DNA of 25,302 bases from Bacteroidales bacterium (GCA_017882245.1 JADGPV010000022.1:1-25302), one strand, 5' to 3'. Counted from the first letter of the stretch, positions 1 to 9,154 are shown. Numbers and translations are program-made. The notes: generated from the letters alone by a model not told the origin.

Positions 1-960
1 ACCACTTTTGTAATACTTGTCTTTGCCGATTTTCTTCCCAAATCTCTTGTAAGGATCAGTCCTAATTCCTTTCTGAAGCTTTTTGCTTTACCAATGGTGT
101 TCTTCTACTATCTTTTTTACCCTGTCAGTAAACTCACTCTGTGGATCAGCAACCTGATCATGAGGCTTTTCTTCGGGATCGCGACAGAGCGCAAAGAGCA
201 GGAGAATAAAATCTTCACCCGCATTGATCTTGATCATTTCGTAAATGACCTGGTAGAGACGGAAGAAGAGAAAGAAGAGGAAAACAACAGCCTTAAGATC
301 TTTCAGAATGCTCTGGATTTTTCTTCTGTAAGAGCACGTGAATGCATGGTGCCAAGAACCGAGATAGTGGCGCTGCCCGTTGAGTGTACCGCTGATGAGC
401 TCAGGCAACAGTTCATTGATTCCGGGCATTCGAAGATATTGCTCTACAAGGACCATATTGACAATATGGTCGGGTACTATGAACTTAAGGACATCCTCCG
501 TGAACCCTCCAATATTGAATCAGGCATGAGAAAACTCCCTGTGGTACCGGAAACCATGACTGCAAATAAGGTTCTCAAGCTGTTTTCGGAAGCAAAAAAA
601 AGCATTGCGCTTGTTGTCGATGAGTTCGGCGGCACATCAGGCATTGTGACAATTGAGGATGTACTCGAAGAGATAGTAGGTGATATTGAGGACGAGCATG
701 ACACAAGCGATCTCGTGGAAAAACAGATCAGTGAGAAGGAATACATGCTATCCGGAAGGCTGGATATTGACTACCTGAATGAAGAGTATGAGTTGAATCT
801 TCCCGAGAGCGATGAATATACGACTCTTGCAGGGCTTATTCTTTACACACATGGAAATATACCACAGTTGCAGGAGAATATCCGTGTGGGCAAATACCTC
901 TTCACCGTTCTGCGTGGTTCATCTACAAAAATTGAGCTTCTGAAACTTAAGATTGATTAA
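1..960 (+). CDS. GldE/CorC-like CNNM-CBS membrane protein, 5' truncated by the window edge
   Basis: The frame is open from base 1, so the gene begins upstream of the window; the first ATG inside (94) is internal. The visible start encodes the end of a CNNM (DUF21) transmembrane domain, including VFADFLPKSL, which corresponds to the FGExxPK motif of the family. Then come a paired CBS domain (from SVRARECMVPRTEI through VVDEFGGTSGIVTIEDVLEEIVGDI) seen in short pieces such as MVPRTEI and DEFGGTSG, and a C-terminal CorC/HlyC transporter-associated domain (SGRLDIDYLNEEY to the end). Such proteins sit in the inner membrane with cytosolic CBS domains and are linked to divalent-cation transport; in Bacteroidota the closest named relative is the gliding-associated GldE. 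I infer GldE-like from the lineage and architecture, but no other gliding gene is visible here. It converges on the DUF3109 gene, 9 bases away. Confidence 0.85.
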   Translation, partial: TTFVILVFADFLPKSLVRISPNSFLKLFALPMVFFYYLFYPVSKLTLWISNLIMRLFFGIATERKEQENKIFTRIDLDHFVNDLVETEEEKEEENNSLKIFQNALDFSSVRARECMVPRTEIVALPVECTADELRQQFIDSGHSKILLYKDHIDNMVGYYELKDILREPSNIESGMRKLPVVPETMTANKVLKLFSEAKKSIALVVDEFGGTSGIVTIEDVLEEIVGDIEDEHDTSDLVEKQISEKEYMLSGRLDIDYLNEEYELNLPESDEYTTLAGLILYTHGNIPQLQENIRVGKYLFTVLRGSSTKIELLKLKID

Positions 961-969
961 GCGCGCTGC

Positions 970-1560
970 TTACTGTCTCTTCCGGGAAACATTGTTCCTG
1001 CTGTATTCCTCCGCTGACCACCGCAGTTTATCATACCACTCTTTACCGAAAGCCCTGACAAGAGGTTCCCTAAGATAAGCCCATAGAGGGGAATTCTGCT
1101 TCACACCTGCCGTCACACCTGGCCTGCAGATAGCCCATTCTTCATAGTTAACAGCCTTAAAACTACTGCATTGTCTTACCCTCACCGGGAAAAGATGACA
1201 TGACAAAGGCTTCTTGAAATCAACAGAGCCTGCATTAAATGCTGTCTCAATACCGCATCTGAAAATACCATCCACCATAACTGCAAAGGCGCACTCCTCA
1301 TTATTGACAAGCGGTGTAACAAGCTCTCCCTCAATATCCTTCAGGCTTGTGCCCTGTGCCTCTATTGCCCTTATTCCTTCTGGCCGCAGGTAAGGCCACA
1401 GTTCAGGCCATATACGCTCAAGTGTTGCCGCTTCGTCTGCCGTCAGAGGAGCGCCTGTATCACCATAACGGCAACAACTGCCTTTGCAGGCTTTCAGGTC
1501 ACATGAGAATTTCTTCTCAATAATGGCAAGAGAAACTATGGTGTCTTCAATCTGCAGCAT
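970..1560 (-). CDS. DUF3109 family cysteine-rich protein
   Basis: This 196-residue protein starts at an ATG and carries many cysteines: C20, C25, C29 and C30 in CDLKACKGSCCRYGD, then further ones in NEECAF, FRCGIE, LSCHLFPV, RQCSSF and AICRPG. This spacing is typical of the DUF3109 family in Bacteroidota, related to the YkgJ-type CxxxCxxCC metal or iron-sulfur binding proteins. The true function is unknown. There is no signal peptide or membrane segment, so it should be cytosolic. The gene begins 8 bases after the gpmI stop and is probably co-transcribed with it. Metal binding is an inference from the cysteine pattern; the family assignment is fairly secure. Confidence 0.85.
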   Translation of the reverse strand: MLQIEDTIVSLAIIEKKFSCDLKACKGSCCRYGDTGAPLTADEAATLERIWPELWPYLRPEGIRAIEAQGTSLKDIEGELVTPLVNNEECAFAVMVDGIFRCGIETAFNAGSVDFKKPLSCHLFPVRVRQCSSFKAVNYEEWAICRPGVTAGVKQNSPLWAYLREPLVRAFGKEWYDKLRWSAEEYSRNNVSRKRQ

Positions 1561-1568
1561 GAGATTAT

Positions 1569-3089
1569 CTATACCAGTGATCTGCCTGTCATCTCCTCCG
1601 GTACCGGAATACCCATCATGGTCAATATGGTAGGCGCCACATCAGCAAGCCTCCCGCTGCTGACTTTTTTAAACCTGTTGCTGATGATGTATATGGGCAC
1701 GGGATTGAGAGAGTGGGCGGTATTGGGTGACCCGTCAGGATTAATAGCATAATCAGCATTGCCATGATCTGCAATTATTATGACTTCATAACCATTCGAG
1801 CGTGCAGCTCTGACAACCTCACCCACGCATTCATCAACCGTTCTTACAGCCTTCTCAATTGCTTCATATACACCTGTATGGCCAACCATGTCACCGTTGG
1901 CAAAATTGAGGCATATGAAATCAAACTTCTGCTTATTGATCTCGCCGATGACTGCATCTTTGACCTTCCAGGCACTCATCTCAGGCTGCAGATCATATGT
2001 TGCCACTTTGGGTGACGGAACAAGGATCCTTTCTTCACCCGGAAACTCTTTCTCCCTGCCACCGGAGAAGAAGAATGTAACGTGTGCATACTTCTCTGTC
2101 TCTGCTATCCTGAGCTGCTTCATGCCACGGTCGCCCAATATCTCTCCGAGGGTCCGGTCAACATTGTCTTTCGGGAAGATTATATGCAATCCTTTGAATT
2201 TATCGTCATACGGGGTCATTGTAAGATAATACAGCGGCATAGTTTTCATTCCCAGCTCAGGCATATCCTGCTGGGTCAGCACTATAGTCAGTTCACGTGC
2301 GCGGTCGTTCCTGAAATTAATAAAGACAACCACATCACCCTCATTTATCGTAGCCAGTGGTTTGCCATCATCACCTGTAACCACTATAGGCTTCATAAAT
2401 TCATCAGTCACGCCACCGTCGTATGAGGACTGCATCGCTTCGATAATATCCGTTGTCTGCCGGCCTATGCCATGAACGAGGAGGTCGTACGCCTCTTTTA
2501 TGCGTTCCCATCTTTTGTCACGGTCCATGGCATAGTATCTTCCGATAAATGATGCCACCCTTCCGTTACTGTGCTTCAGGTGAGATAAGAGGTCAGCCAT
2601 ATAGCCTTTCCCGCTTCTCGGGTCAGTGTCCCTTCCATCTCCGAAACCATGAATAAAAACCTCTTTAAGTCCGTATTCCATTGTCATATCACACAATGCA
2701 TACAGATGCCTGTCTAGTGAGTGCACTCCACCGTCTGACAGCAGTCCCATAAAATGAACCTTTACACCCTTATCACGGGCATATGTGAAGGCCTCCGTCA
2801 GTACTTTATTTGATTTTATTTCGCCTGTCCGGCATGCCACATTTATTTTAACCAGATCCTGATAAACAATCCGTCCGGCTCCGATATTAAGATGACCCAC
2901 TTCCGAGTTACCCATCTGGCCTTCTGGAAGGCCTACATCTTCGCCTGATGTAAGAAGGAATGATGAGGGATAGACTTTTTTCAATGCATCAATATTTGGT
3001 GTCCCTGTGGAACTGATGGCGTCACTCTTCGTGCCATCACCTATCCCCCATCCGTCAAGGATCATCAGCAAGACTCTTTTTTCTTTCAT
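1569..3089 (-). CDS. gpmI: 2,3-bisphosphoglycerate-independent phosphoglycerate mutase
   Basis: The enzyme interconverts 3-phosphoglycerate and 2-phosphoglycerate in glycolysis and gluconeogenesis, using two Mn2+ ions and a phosphoserine intermediate. At 506 residues it has the full length of the family. The N-terminal metal site is LMILDGWGIG (D12), the catalytic serine is S62 in GQMGNSEVGHLNIG, and the C-terminal metal ligands are in IIADHGNADYA and NTAHSLNPVP, with the alkaline-phosphatase-like core split by the transferase domain. The ATG at 3089 gives the normal N-terminus (KEKRVLLMILDGWG). The gene has its own -7 element about 31 bases upstream and is followed by the DUF3109 gene. It is not closely coupled to the STAND NTPase gene upstream, from which it is separated by 103 bases. 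Confidence 0.97.
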   Translation of the reverse strand: MKEKRVLLMILDGWGIGDGTKSDAISSTGTPNIDALKKVYPSSFLLTSGEDVGLPEGQMGNSEVGHLNIGAGRIVYQDLVKINVACRTGEIKSNKVLTEAFTYARDKGVKVHFMGLLSDGGVHSLDRHLYALCDMTMEYGLKEVFIHGFGDGRDTDPRSGKGYMADLLSHLKHSNGRVASFIGRYYAMDRDKRWERIKEAYDLLVHGIGRQTTDIIEAMQSSYDGGVTDEFMKPIVVTGDDGKPLATINEGDVVVFINFRNDRARELTIVLTQQDMPELGMKTMPLYYLTMTPYDDKFKGLHIIFPKDNVDRTLGEILGDRGMKQLRIAETEKYAHVTFFFSGGREKEFPGEERILVPSPKVATYDLQPEMSAWKVKDAVIGEINKQKFDFICLNFANGDMVGHTGVYEAIEKAVRTVDECVGEVVRAARSNGYEVIIIADHGNADYAINPDGSPNTAHSLNPVPIYIISNRFKKVSSGRLADVAPTILTMMGIPVPEEMTGRSLV

Positions 3090-3120
3090 CAGGTGCGAGT
3101 TTATAAATTACAATCAGCAA

Positions 3121-3128
3121 CAAAAATA
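3121..3128 (-). promoter_or_regulatory. -7 promoter element upstream of gpmI
   Basis: On the minus strand the bases read TATTTTTG, a full match to the Bacteroidota -7 consensus TAnnTTTG. It lies 31 bases upstream of the gpmI start. I do not find a TTG at the usual 19-20 base distance upstream, so only half of the promoter is supported by sequence. Confidence 0.5.
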
Positions 3129-3192
3129 GACATTTCCTCCATACAGAGGGGCCGCTCTGATGAAGAACAATACTGCTGCAATAAAGTTTGAT

Positions 3193-6100
3193 TTACCAGC
3201 TCCCGATTATCTCTCTGACCGTAATCTGGATTGTTTTATCAGGGCAGGTAGTCTCGTAATCTATATCGCGCCCGACGTAAGCAGACCATTCGGCCTGTGA
3301 AAGGTTACGGTGCACCAGGGAACACAGGTTGTCAGTCATGCATCTAACATGAGCCGGTCTTTCTATCACCTCAACGCTTGTTGCTGAAAGAAAGGCGTTA
3401 CCATCCTCATTGAAAGCCAGATGCATTATAGCTTCCCTGCCGTCTGAGATGACAACCGGCGTCTGTGTCAGGTCAGACAGAGTCCACAGTTTTATGGTAC
3501 CTGCCCTGTCTGCAGTCAGCATCCGGTCATCATTCCTGTCAAATGCAATAGCGTCAATTGACGACGTATGACCTTCCACATTGGCTTCAATTCGCCTTGT
3601 CCCGGTATTCCAGATGTCAACAATACCTTTCTCATCTCCTGTGGCTAACCGCCCTTCCCTGAGAGTGAATTTCAATGATGTAATTACCTTGTCACCGGTA
3701 TTAAGTGTGAATTGTTTCTCCGGCGTTACAGAGTTCATGAGCAGAAGTCTGCCGTCTTTTGTCAAAGCTGCCAGCAGATTTTCGTGTTGCGAGATATCAA
3801 GGGCAGTTATCCCGGCAGGATCGCTTACCATCCCACTCCTTTCACGCAATTTAAGGTTCCATGATGTAACTGCACCTTCAATGGTTGCTGAGTAGAGGTG
3901 GTCACCCAAAGAGTTAAAGACCAGTGCTGTAATATCACCGCCGGGATTCTGCAGTTGGTAACCAATAGAATCGTCTGACAGGGGTAGGATAATGATCTCA
4001 GATGCGGAAGTGCCGCATGCAAGCCATGATTCATCAGGGCTTACCGACATTGCCCGAATTACCTTATCTCCCTGCCATACCATATCATAACCCTTACCGG
4101 GCAGGTCAGCCTGCCAGCGCAGTACTCTGCCACCTGTATCAGCTGTATAGAAGAAATGGCCTCCTGGCTCTTCGGTCATAGCCGTCACGGCAGCTACCTC
4201 TGGTTTGAAATGAGAATAATATTTGTTACCGTAACGTTTGCTCACGTCATAGAGTGCAGAGAAAATATCAGCATCATCTTCACTGCCTTGATGTTTGTTG
4301 TTAAACAGATACGCCTGCCAGGCCAGAAGTATCTGCAGATCCTGTTCCCCGGCATGGTTGATTGACCGCAACGCCAGCGACCTGGCCAAAGTCAGCATTT
4401 TGCGCCTGTTTTCTTCTGTTGCCATTCTGACAGCGACTGTCTTCTGGGTTTCTACATTCTGTAAAATGCTGCTTGCCTGCGATGCTTTCTTTAATGCTTC
4501 TTTCTCTCTGTCAGTTGCGGCAAGGGCATTGATTCTTTCCGATCCTGCCATCTGTTCGGCTGTAAATAACGTATCCGACAACTGTCTGAGGCTGTCACGA
4601 AGGATACCTGTATAGGCTACCGCTTCAACTTTTAACTGCAGAGCTACGCTCTTCTGTTTTTCGGACCTGTTCCTCAGAGAGTAGAGTGTGCCCAATGCTA
4701 TAAGGGTGAGTAAAACTATAATCCCCAGTAATCCGGCAATTAGGCGTGAGCGTTTTATCTTATTTTTGCCAGCTTTCCTGTTGTATTCTTCCTGCACGGC
4801 ATATTCTTCTTCCGAGTTTTTAAGAAAGAGCATGGTCCGTTCGAAAGCAGGGTCTATCTTTTCTGCCCAGGCAAGTGTTGGTTGGTTTTCATCACGCCAT
4901 TTGAGCGCCATTAACAGGTCAGGTGCTGTCCAGAGTTTTCCCTTCCCTTCCTGGTAATGTTCAGCGGCTGAGGCAAGTTGCAGGTAGAGTCTTTTAGAGG
5001 CATCTTCATCATCAAGCCATTTTCTTAGGGTCACCCAAAGCTTAATAATGCTTTCATGGCTCAGGTCAATGACACTATCCTTATTAAGAGAGACCTCACT
5101 TGATGGGGTAATAAAAGAATAGTCAGGAGATCTGAAAACATCTGCGACATGAATGATTTCCTCGACAGTGCATCCAGTCTGGGATGCTATTGCAGAGACG
5201 CGGGCCGGTCTGCGCAGTTCTCTTCCGTCTTCGGTGCGTACGGTAATAGTACGGAACAACCGCGAGCAGACATACCTATGTCTCTCATCGAGCATATCCA
5301 TCGCCTGACCGGCGTGCTGTGATATGGCCCCCTTAAGTCCTCCGACAGCCTCATAATCAGCAATACTCAGAGAACGGCTCATATCGCCTACTTTGCTCCA
5401 CTGACCCCACATACGCATGAGAAGATGCTGCAAAACCGGTAATTGTCCGGGTTTATCCGACAGATCACCAAGTATGATCTTTGAAAGTGAACGGTCAATT
5501 GTTGCTCCTGACACTTTTACAGGTTCTTCTATCACAGTGATGAGCATATCATGGCTCATCTGAGGCAGAAGAAAGCTGCTGTTGTTCATCAGGTTGGTCA
5601 GAGTATGAAAACGGGAACACTCTGAGACATATTCAGACCGCAGGGTGAGTACCAGGTAAAGTCCCTGTTCGGGTTGCTGCACCACATTTACCAGAAGGTC
5701 AATAAAATCAGTTGCATCATCGCCCTCCAAACCTCTTGTAGAGGCAGGGCTGTATCTGAAAATTTCTTCAAACTGATCAATAACAATAACAATCTGTTGC
5801 CGCAGGCTTTTTCTTATCTTATTGACTACATCAATAATCCCTTCACTTCTGTTATGCAGAGATGCGGCCACGCTTGCCTGTGAGAGTTGCGTAAAACCGG
5901 CTCCGGCAGAAAGGGCAGACAGTTCCGCTGCAAGATTGTCAATAGGGTTTACGTCAGGCCTGAAAACCAGGTATGACCACAGCTTTTTGCCTTCGGCATT
6001 TTCTTTCAGAAGAGCTGGTATGACACCTGAGAACACAAGAGATGACTTGCCGCTGCCAGATCCTCCTATGACGGAAACAAACCTGTTTTCCTTGAGCCGC

Positions 6101-6216
6101 GTAACAACTTTAACAGTGCTCTCCATCCGGCCAAAGAAAAGATGACCTTCATCAGGTCTGAAAGCTCTGAGCCCGGGGAATGGATTAGGTCGTATGTTAG
6201 TAGTTTTTTCAGTCAT
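3193..6216 (-). CDS. Membrane-anchored STAND NTPase (nSTAND1 type) with C-terminal WD40 propeller
   Basis: This is a 1007-residue protein. It opens with NPFPGLRAFRPDEGHLFFGR, the signature of the nSTAND1 P-loop NTPases, followed by Walker A GGSGSGKS (51-58) and Walker B IVIVIDQFEEIF (142-153). After a winged-helix/helical region comes one strong transmembrane segment at about 490-512, flanked on its N-side by basic residues (KNKIKRSR), then a long coiled-coil or TPR-like helical stretch. Seven WD40-like units follow (about 675-945), enough for one complete propeller. The tail NLSQAEWSAYVGRDIDY...TCP is a motif often seen after WD40 domains in such proteins. STAND proteins are signal-activated switches in regulation, cell death or phage defence; the output here is unknown, and no nuclease or toxin domain is visible. 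It starts 13 bases after the stop of the HEAT-repeat membrane gene, so the two are likely co-expressed. Confidence 0.88.
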   Translation of the reverse strand: MTEKTTNIRPNPFPGLRAFRPDEGHLFFGRMESTVKVVTRLKENRFVSVIGGSGSGKSSLVFSGVIPALLKENAEGKKLWSYLVFRPDVNPIDNLAAELSALSAGAGFTQLSQASVAASLHNRSEGIIDVVNKIRKSLRQQIVIVIDQFEEIFRYSPASTRGLEGDDATDFIDLLVNVVQQPEQGLYLVLTLRSEYVSECSRFHTLTNLMNNSSFLLPQMSHDMLITVIEEPVKVSGATIDRSLSKIILGDLSDKPGQLPVLQHLLMRMWGQWSKVGDMSRSLSIADYEAVGGLKGAISQHAGQAMDMLDERHRYVCSRLFRTITVRTEDGRELRRPARVSAIASQTGCTVEEIIHVADVFRSPDYSFITPSSEVSLNKDSVIDLSHESIIKLWVTLRKWLDDEDASKRLYLQLASAAEHYQEGKGKLWTAPDLLMALKWRDENQPTLAWAEKIDPAFERTMLFLKNSEEEYAVQEEYNRKAGKNKIKRSRLIAGLLGIIVLLTLIALGTLYSLRNRSEKQKSVALQLKVEAVAYTGILRDSLRQLSDTLFTAEQMAGSERINALAATDREKEALKKASQASSILQNVETQKTVAVRMATEENRRKMLTLARSLALRSINHAGEQDLQILLAWQAYLFNNKHQGSEDDADIFSALYDVSKRYGNKYYSHFKPEVAAVTAMTEEPGGHFFYTADTGGRVLRWQADLPGKGYDMVWQGDKVIRAMSVSPDESWLACGTSASEIIILPLSDDSIGYQLQNPGGDITALVFNSLGDHLYSATIEGAVTSWNLKLRERSGMVSDPAGITALDISQHENLLAALTKDGRLLLMNSVTPEKQFTLNTGDKVITSLKFTLREGRLATGDEKGIVDIWNTGTRRIEANVEGHTSSIDAIAFDRNDDRMLTADRAGTIKLWTLSDLTQTPVVISDGREAIMHLAFNEDGNAFLSATSVEVIERPAHVRCMTDNLCSLVHRNLSQAEWSAYVGRDIDYETTCPDKTIQITVREIIGSW

Positions 6217-6229
6217 GAATGACTATTTA

Positions 6230-8548
6230 TTACACAGTATCAATGCTGCGATTGTCTATATAATTAACAAAGATATCAGTGTATTCCGAAAAGTGGAACA
6301 CAAAATTGGTAATATCGCTGACCGGAAGTGAATAAAGTCCGCTCCTACCCTGGTCGGAAGGGACAATCCATGTTATAACTCCAGGCAATGACCCTGAATC
6401 ATAAGATTCGGAATAGCGCATTCCTGAAGCCAGCATCAACATTCTCTCTTCCGGAATTCTATTGAAGCAAAGACTCAGGAAGCGTGTCTTTCCAAAGATC
6501 ATTGCTACCTCAGGCACTGTTCTGTTGACCACTCCTGCAACCCTGTTTCTTACCTGATCCGTTAGTCTGGCTTCCACCTCGCTGAACCAGCCAGGATCGA
6601 CAGCGGCTATCACATTTGCAGCCTCTTCCTGCAGCAAAAGACTGTTGCTGAAGAGATAAGACATTACTATCTCCTTCTCCACTCCATGTCCTTCCGCTGC
6701 AATCTTGTGGAGGGCGCATGCCTTTGTCCAGACACCTGTAATATTTTGATCTGTCAATAGTATCATGGTTGCCAGAGATCCATCCATGACTTCCCTCAGG
6801 GGGAATAAGAAAGACAGTTCAGCCAACCTGGTCCTGTCAGAGTGATGGCCAAGCAGTGCCTGGAGCGGCCTGCGCACAGGGCCGGTGACAGAAGTATCAA
6901 TGACATCCGCCGTTACCATGGTGTCATATGCTGTGCCACCGGCGACTTTAATCCTTATTGTTTCGGCAGTTGCACTGCCCGCCATGAGTGAGAGGAGAGA
7001 GAAAAGCAGTTCATTGTTCGTGTTCCTCTCCCACTCAATGGCATCCGACAGAATAAAGTACTTGTTCCTTTTTGCTTCCAGCTGAAGCGAGATGAGTCTT
7101 CCTATGTTAAAGACCGTCTCAATAATTGCTTCCTCAATACGCTGGCGGTGTTTCGCCTCAGCGACAAATCCCTGTTCACACAGGTACTTAACCGCTTTAA
7201 GTCTCACAGTAACAGGTCCGCCGGTAATAAAGTTAGTCAGGAGAGGTGCCACTTTGGTAAGAGGTATCATGCTCAGCATCCTCATAATCATCAAACTGAC
7301 ACTTTCGCTGTTTTGTGGCTTGAAGTAAGAACCTATGATCTCCCCAAAGGTATCAGGCCCGAAATAATTAAGAAGGTAAAATGCCTCTCTCTCTGTCTCG
7401 GCTGACTGAAGTGCCTGCATCGCCTCCTCCCGCAGTTCTTTCATTCCGTATCGTCCTGCAGCTGCCAGTCCGACCCTTCTGATATCCGGATCCGGATCAC
7501 TAAGCAGCTTGAGTAATTCAGAAGTCTGAGGCACATTTTTGTTTGTCAGTATCCCCCTGGCGACAGCTGTCTTTTCATGTATTCCAGGCAAACGGAGCAT
7601 GTCACTGTTCCTTACCGGATCAGAAAAGTACTTTTCAATATTATTTATCACACCTGAAGCCTCATGCTTTATAGCATCGCTGAAGGCTGCTCCCGAAATT
7701 ATGACTTTCAGGGCAGGGATTAGGGCAGGATCAAAGGTCCACCCTGCGACATGAACAACCTCGGATGCATAGCTGTTATCGGCACGGTTAATAAGGTAAT
7801 CAAGTCTCCCTGAGATCATATCAAGGTAATGACTCGGAAACAGCAAAATACTTCTGAAACCGCTTACCGGAGTGTTCTCCTCATCATAAACTTTTAAAGG
7901 TGGAGTTCCTGTGCCCTCCCTGCTGATCACTGCCACTATGGTATTCCTGAATTCGACTGAAAGGATTATATCAAGAATAACCTGAAAAAGGGCCAGTAAA
8001 GGAAGCAGAAGAACCAACCCCGAATAGGAATATCCTTTGAATATTTTCAGAAAAATAAAAATGAGAGAAAGTACAGCGACAGCTGTAATAGTTTTTATCC
8101 TGATATTTTTAACCCTGCAGTATCGCCCTCCTTCTTCTGCGTAAAGATGAAAGACTGCTGCCAGCGAGGGCAGGGTATAAGTAAAAAAAGATGCGAAAAA
8201 GAATATTGCAGCAAGGGAGCTAAAGAGTGCAGACAGTAGTTTAAGGGTTTCCCTGCCATTAAGATCATAATAAATATATATCATGGCTGCGGGGGCTGAA
8301 AGCGCTAAAAGCATCAGGGGTGAGATAAGCAACCTCTCCTGAAGCCGCATATTTTTCAGGAAAGGCAGATAATAACGGTTTTGCATTAACAGTGCCAGAC
8401 CTATTGAGGCTGCTGAAACGGAAGCTGCGTAAAAAAACGGGGTCGTCTCAAAGAGAGACATATCTTCAATTACCATCAGCAGGGTAACAATCATGACCGC
8501 TGACAAAATAAGAGTCGACCATAATACCCACTGATAACTGACTTTCAT
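6230..8548 (-). CDS. Membrane protein with HEAT repeats and a degenerate cNMP-binding-like C-terminus
   Basis: From the ATG at 8548 this is a 772-residue protein. Six hydrophobic segments occupy about residues 8-198. A connecting region follows, then HEAT-like helical repeats from about 330 to 640, for example LLSDPDPDIRRVGLAAAGRY and WTKACALHKIAA. The segment TADVIDTSVTGPVRRPLQALL resembles the linker after the transporter domain in proteins that fuse an ATP/ADP-carrier-like MFS domain to HEAT repeats and a cyclic-nucleotide-binding domain. The end (FLSLCFNRIPEERMLMLASG and onward) looks like the start of a cyclic-nucleotide-binding domain, but the glycine/arginine-rich phosphate cassette is not recognisable. 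The assignment rests on my reading of patterns, and the function is unknown. An in-frame TTG start at 8608, 12 bases after the aroK stop, would add 20 residues; ATG is preferred because it begins directly before the first membrane segment. Confidence 0.7.
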   Translation of the reverse strand: MKVSYQWVLWSTLILSAVMIVTLLMVIEDMSLFETTPFFYAASVSAASIGLALLMQNRYYLPFLKNMRLQERLLISPLMLLALSAPAAMIYIYYDLNGRETLKLLSALFSSLAAIFFFASFFTYTLPSLAAVFHLYAEEGGRYCRVKNIRIKTITAVAVLSLIFIFLKIFKGYSYSGLVLLLPLLALFQVILDIILSVEFRNTIVAVISREGTGTPPLKVYDEENTPVSGFRSILLFPSHYLDMISGRLDYLINRADNSYASEVVHVAGWTFDPALIPALKVIISGAAFSDAIKHEASGVINNIEKYFSDPVRNSDMLRLPGIHEKTAVARGILTNKNVPQTSELLKLLSDPDPDIRRVGLAAAGRYGMKELREEAMQALQSAETEREAFYLLNYFGPDTFGEIIGSYFKPQNSESVSLMIMRMLSMIPLTKVAPLLTNFITGGPVTVRLKAVKYLCEQGFVAEAKHRQRIEEAIIETVFNIGRLISLQLEAKRNKYFILSDAIEWERNTNNELLFSLLSLMAGSATAETIRIKVAGGTAYDTMVTADVIDTSVTGPVRRPLQALLGHHSDRTRLAELSFLFPLREVMDGSLATMILLTDQNITGVWTKACALHKIAAEGHGVEKEIVMSYLFSNSLLLQEEAANVIAAVDPGWFSEVEARLTDQVRNRVAGVVNRTVPEVAMIFGKTRFLSLCFNRIPEERMLMLASGMRYSESYDSGSLPGVITWIVPSDQGRSGLYSLPVSDITNFVFHFSEYTDIFVNYIDNRSIDTV

Positions 8549-8620
8549 CACCAGGTTAGTTTTGAAATGCTCCGGAACAATTACAGACTCACTCTCCAAT
8601 ATACACAATTATTTCAAATA

Positions 8621-9148
8621 CTACAAAAAAGCCCCTCTGGACCTTATAAGGTCTGCAAGTCGGCCTGTAAGCTCTTCTATCGTAATGTTCAAACTATCAG
8701 CGATAAGATCTGCCTGCTCATACCATCCGGCGCGTTGTGCAAGAAGGTCCTGCACTCTTTTTGTCAGGTCAGTCTCTTCTGCTCCCTGAAGGAGAGGCCG
8801 GGCTGTCTTTGACTTCTCTAGCCGTGAGACGAGGGTGGCTACAGGCAACCTGAGGTAGACGATCACCCCTGTTTCTTTCATGATGCCGATGTTCTCTACC
8901 GAGCATGGAGTGCCACCTCCGCACGCCACCACCGTACGTGACCTTGCTGATATGGTCTGCAGGGCTTTTGTCTCAGTTTCACGGAAATATTTTTCACCAC
9001 GGGTAGCGAATAATTCCGCAACTGTCAGACCATTCTGCTCTTCAACAAGCTTGTCAGTATCTATAAAAGTCCAGCGCAGGGATGATGCAATCTTCCTGCC
9101 GGTGGTGCTCTTGCCACTGCCCATGAAACCTGTCAGGTAGATATTCAC
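8621..9148 (-). CDS. aroK: Shikimate kinase
   Basis: The enzyme phosphorylates shikimate to shikimate 3-phosphate in aromatic amino acid synthesis. The 175-residue protein has the P-loop GFMGSGKST (7-15), the magnesium-binding DTD (30-32), the shikimate-binding VACGGGTP motif, and the lid region with TARPLLQG. The GTG start at 9148 places the P-loop at the usual distance from the N-terminus (NIYLTGFMGSGKST) and lies only 6 bases after the parC stop, which supports GTG over any internal ATG. It is probably co-transcribed with parC. The length is normal for the family. Confidence 0.96.
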   Translation of the reverse strand: MNIYLTGFMGSGKSTTGRKIASSLRWTFIDTDKLVEEQNGLTVAELFATRGEKYFRETETKALQTISARSRTVVACGGGTPCSVENIGIMKETGVIVYLRLPVATLVSRLEKSKTARPLLQGAEETDLTKRVQDLLAQRAGWYEQADLIADSLNITIEELTGRLADLIRSRGAFL

Positions 9149-9154
9149 GCTGAT

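Noticed and set aside
3144..3159. Hairpin CAGAG/CTCTG behind the STAND gene as a terminator
   Set aside because: The stem has only five base pairs and no T-tract follows on the minus strand.
8549..8608. TTG start for the HEAT-repeat membrane protein
   Set aside because: Possible because it is only 12 bases after the aroK stop, but the extra 20 residues are not typical coding sequence and the ATG lies directly before the first membrane segment. Not fully excluded.
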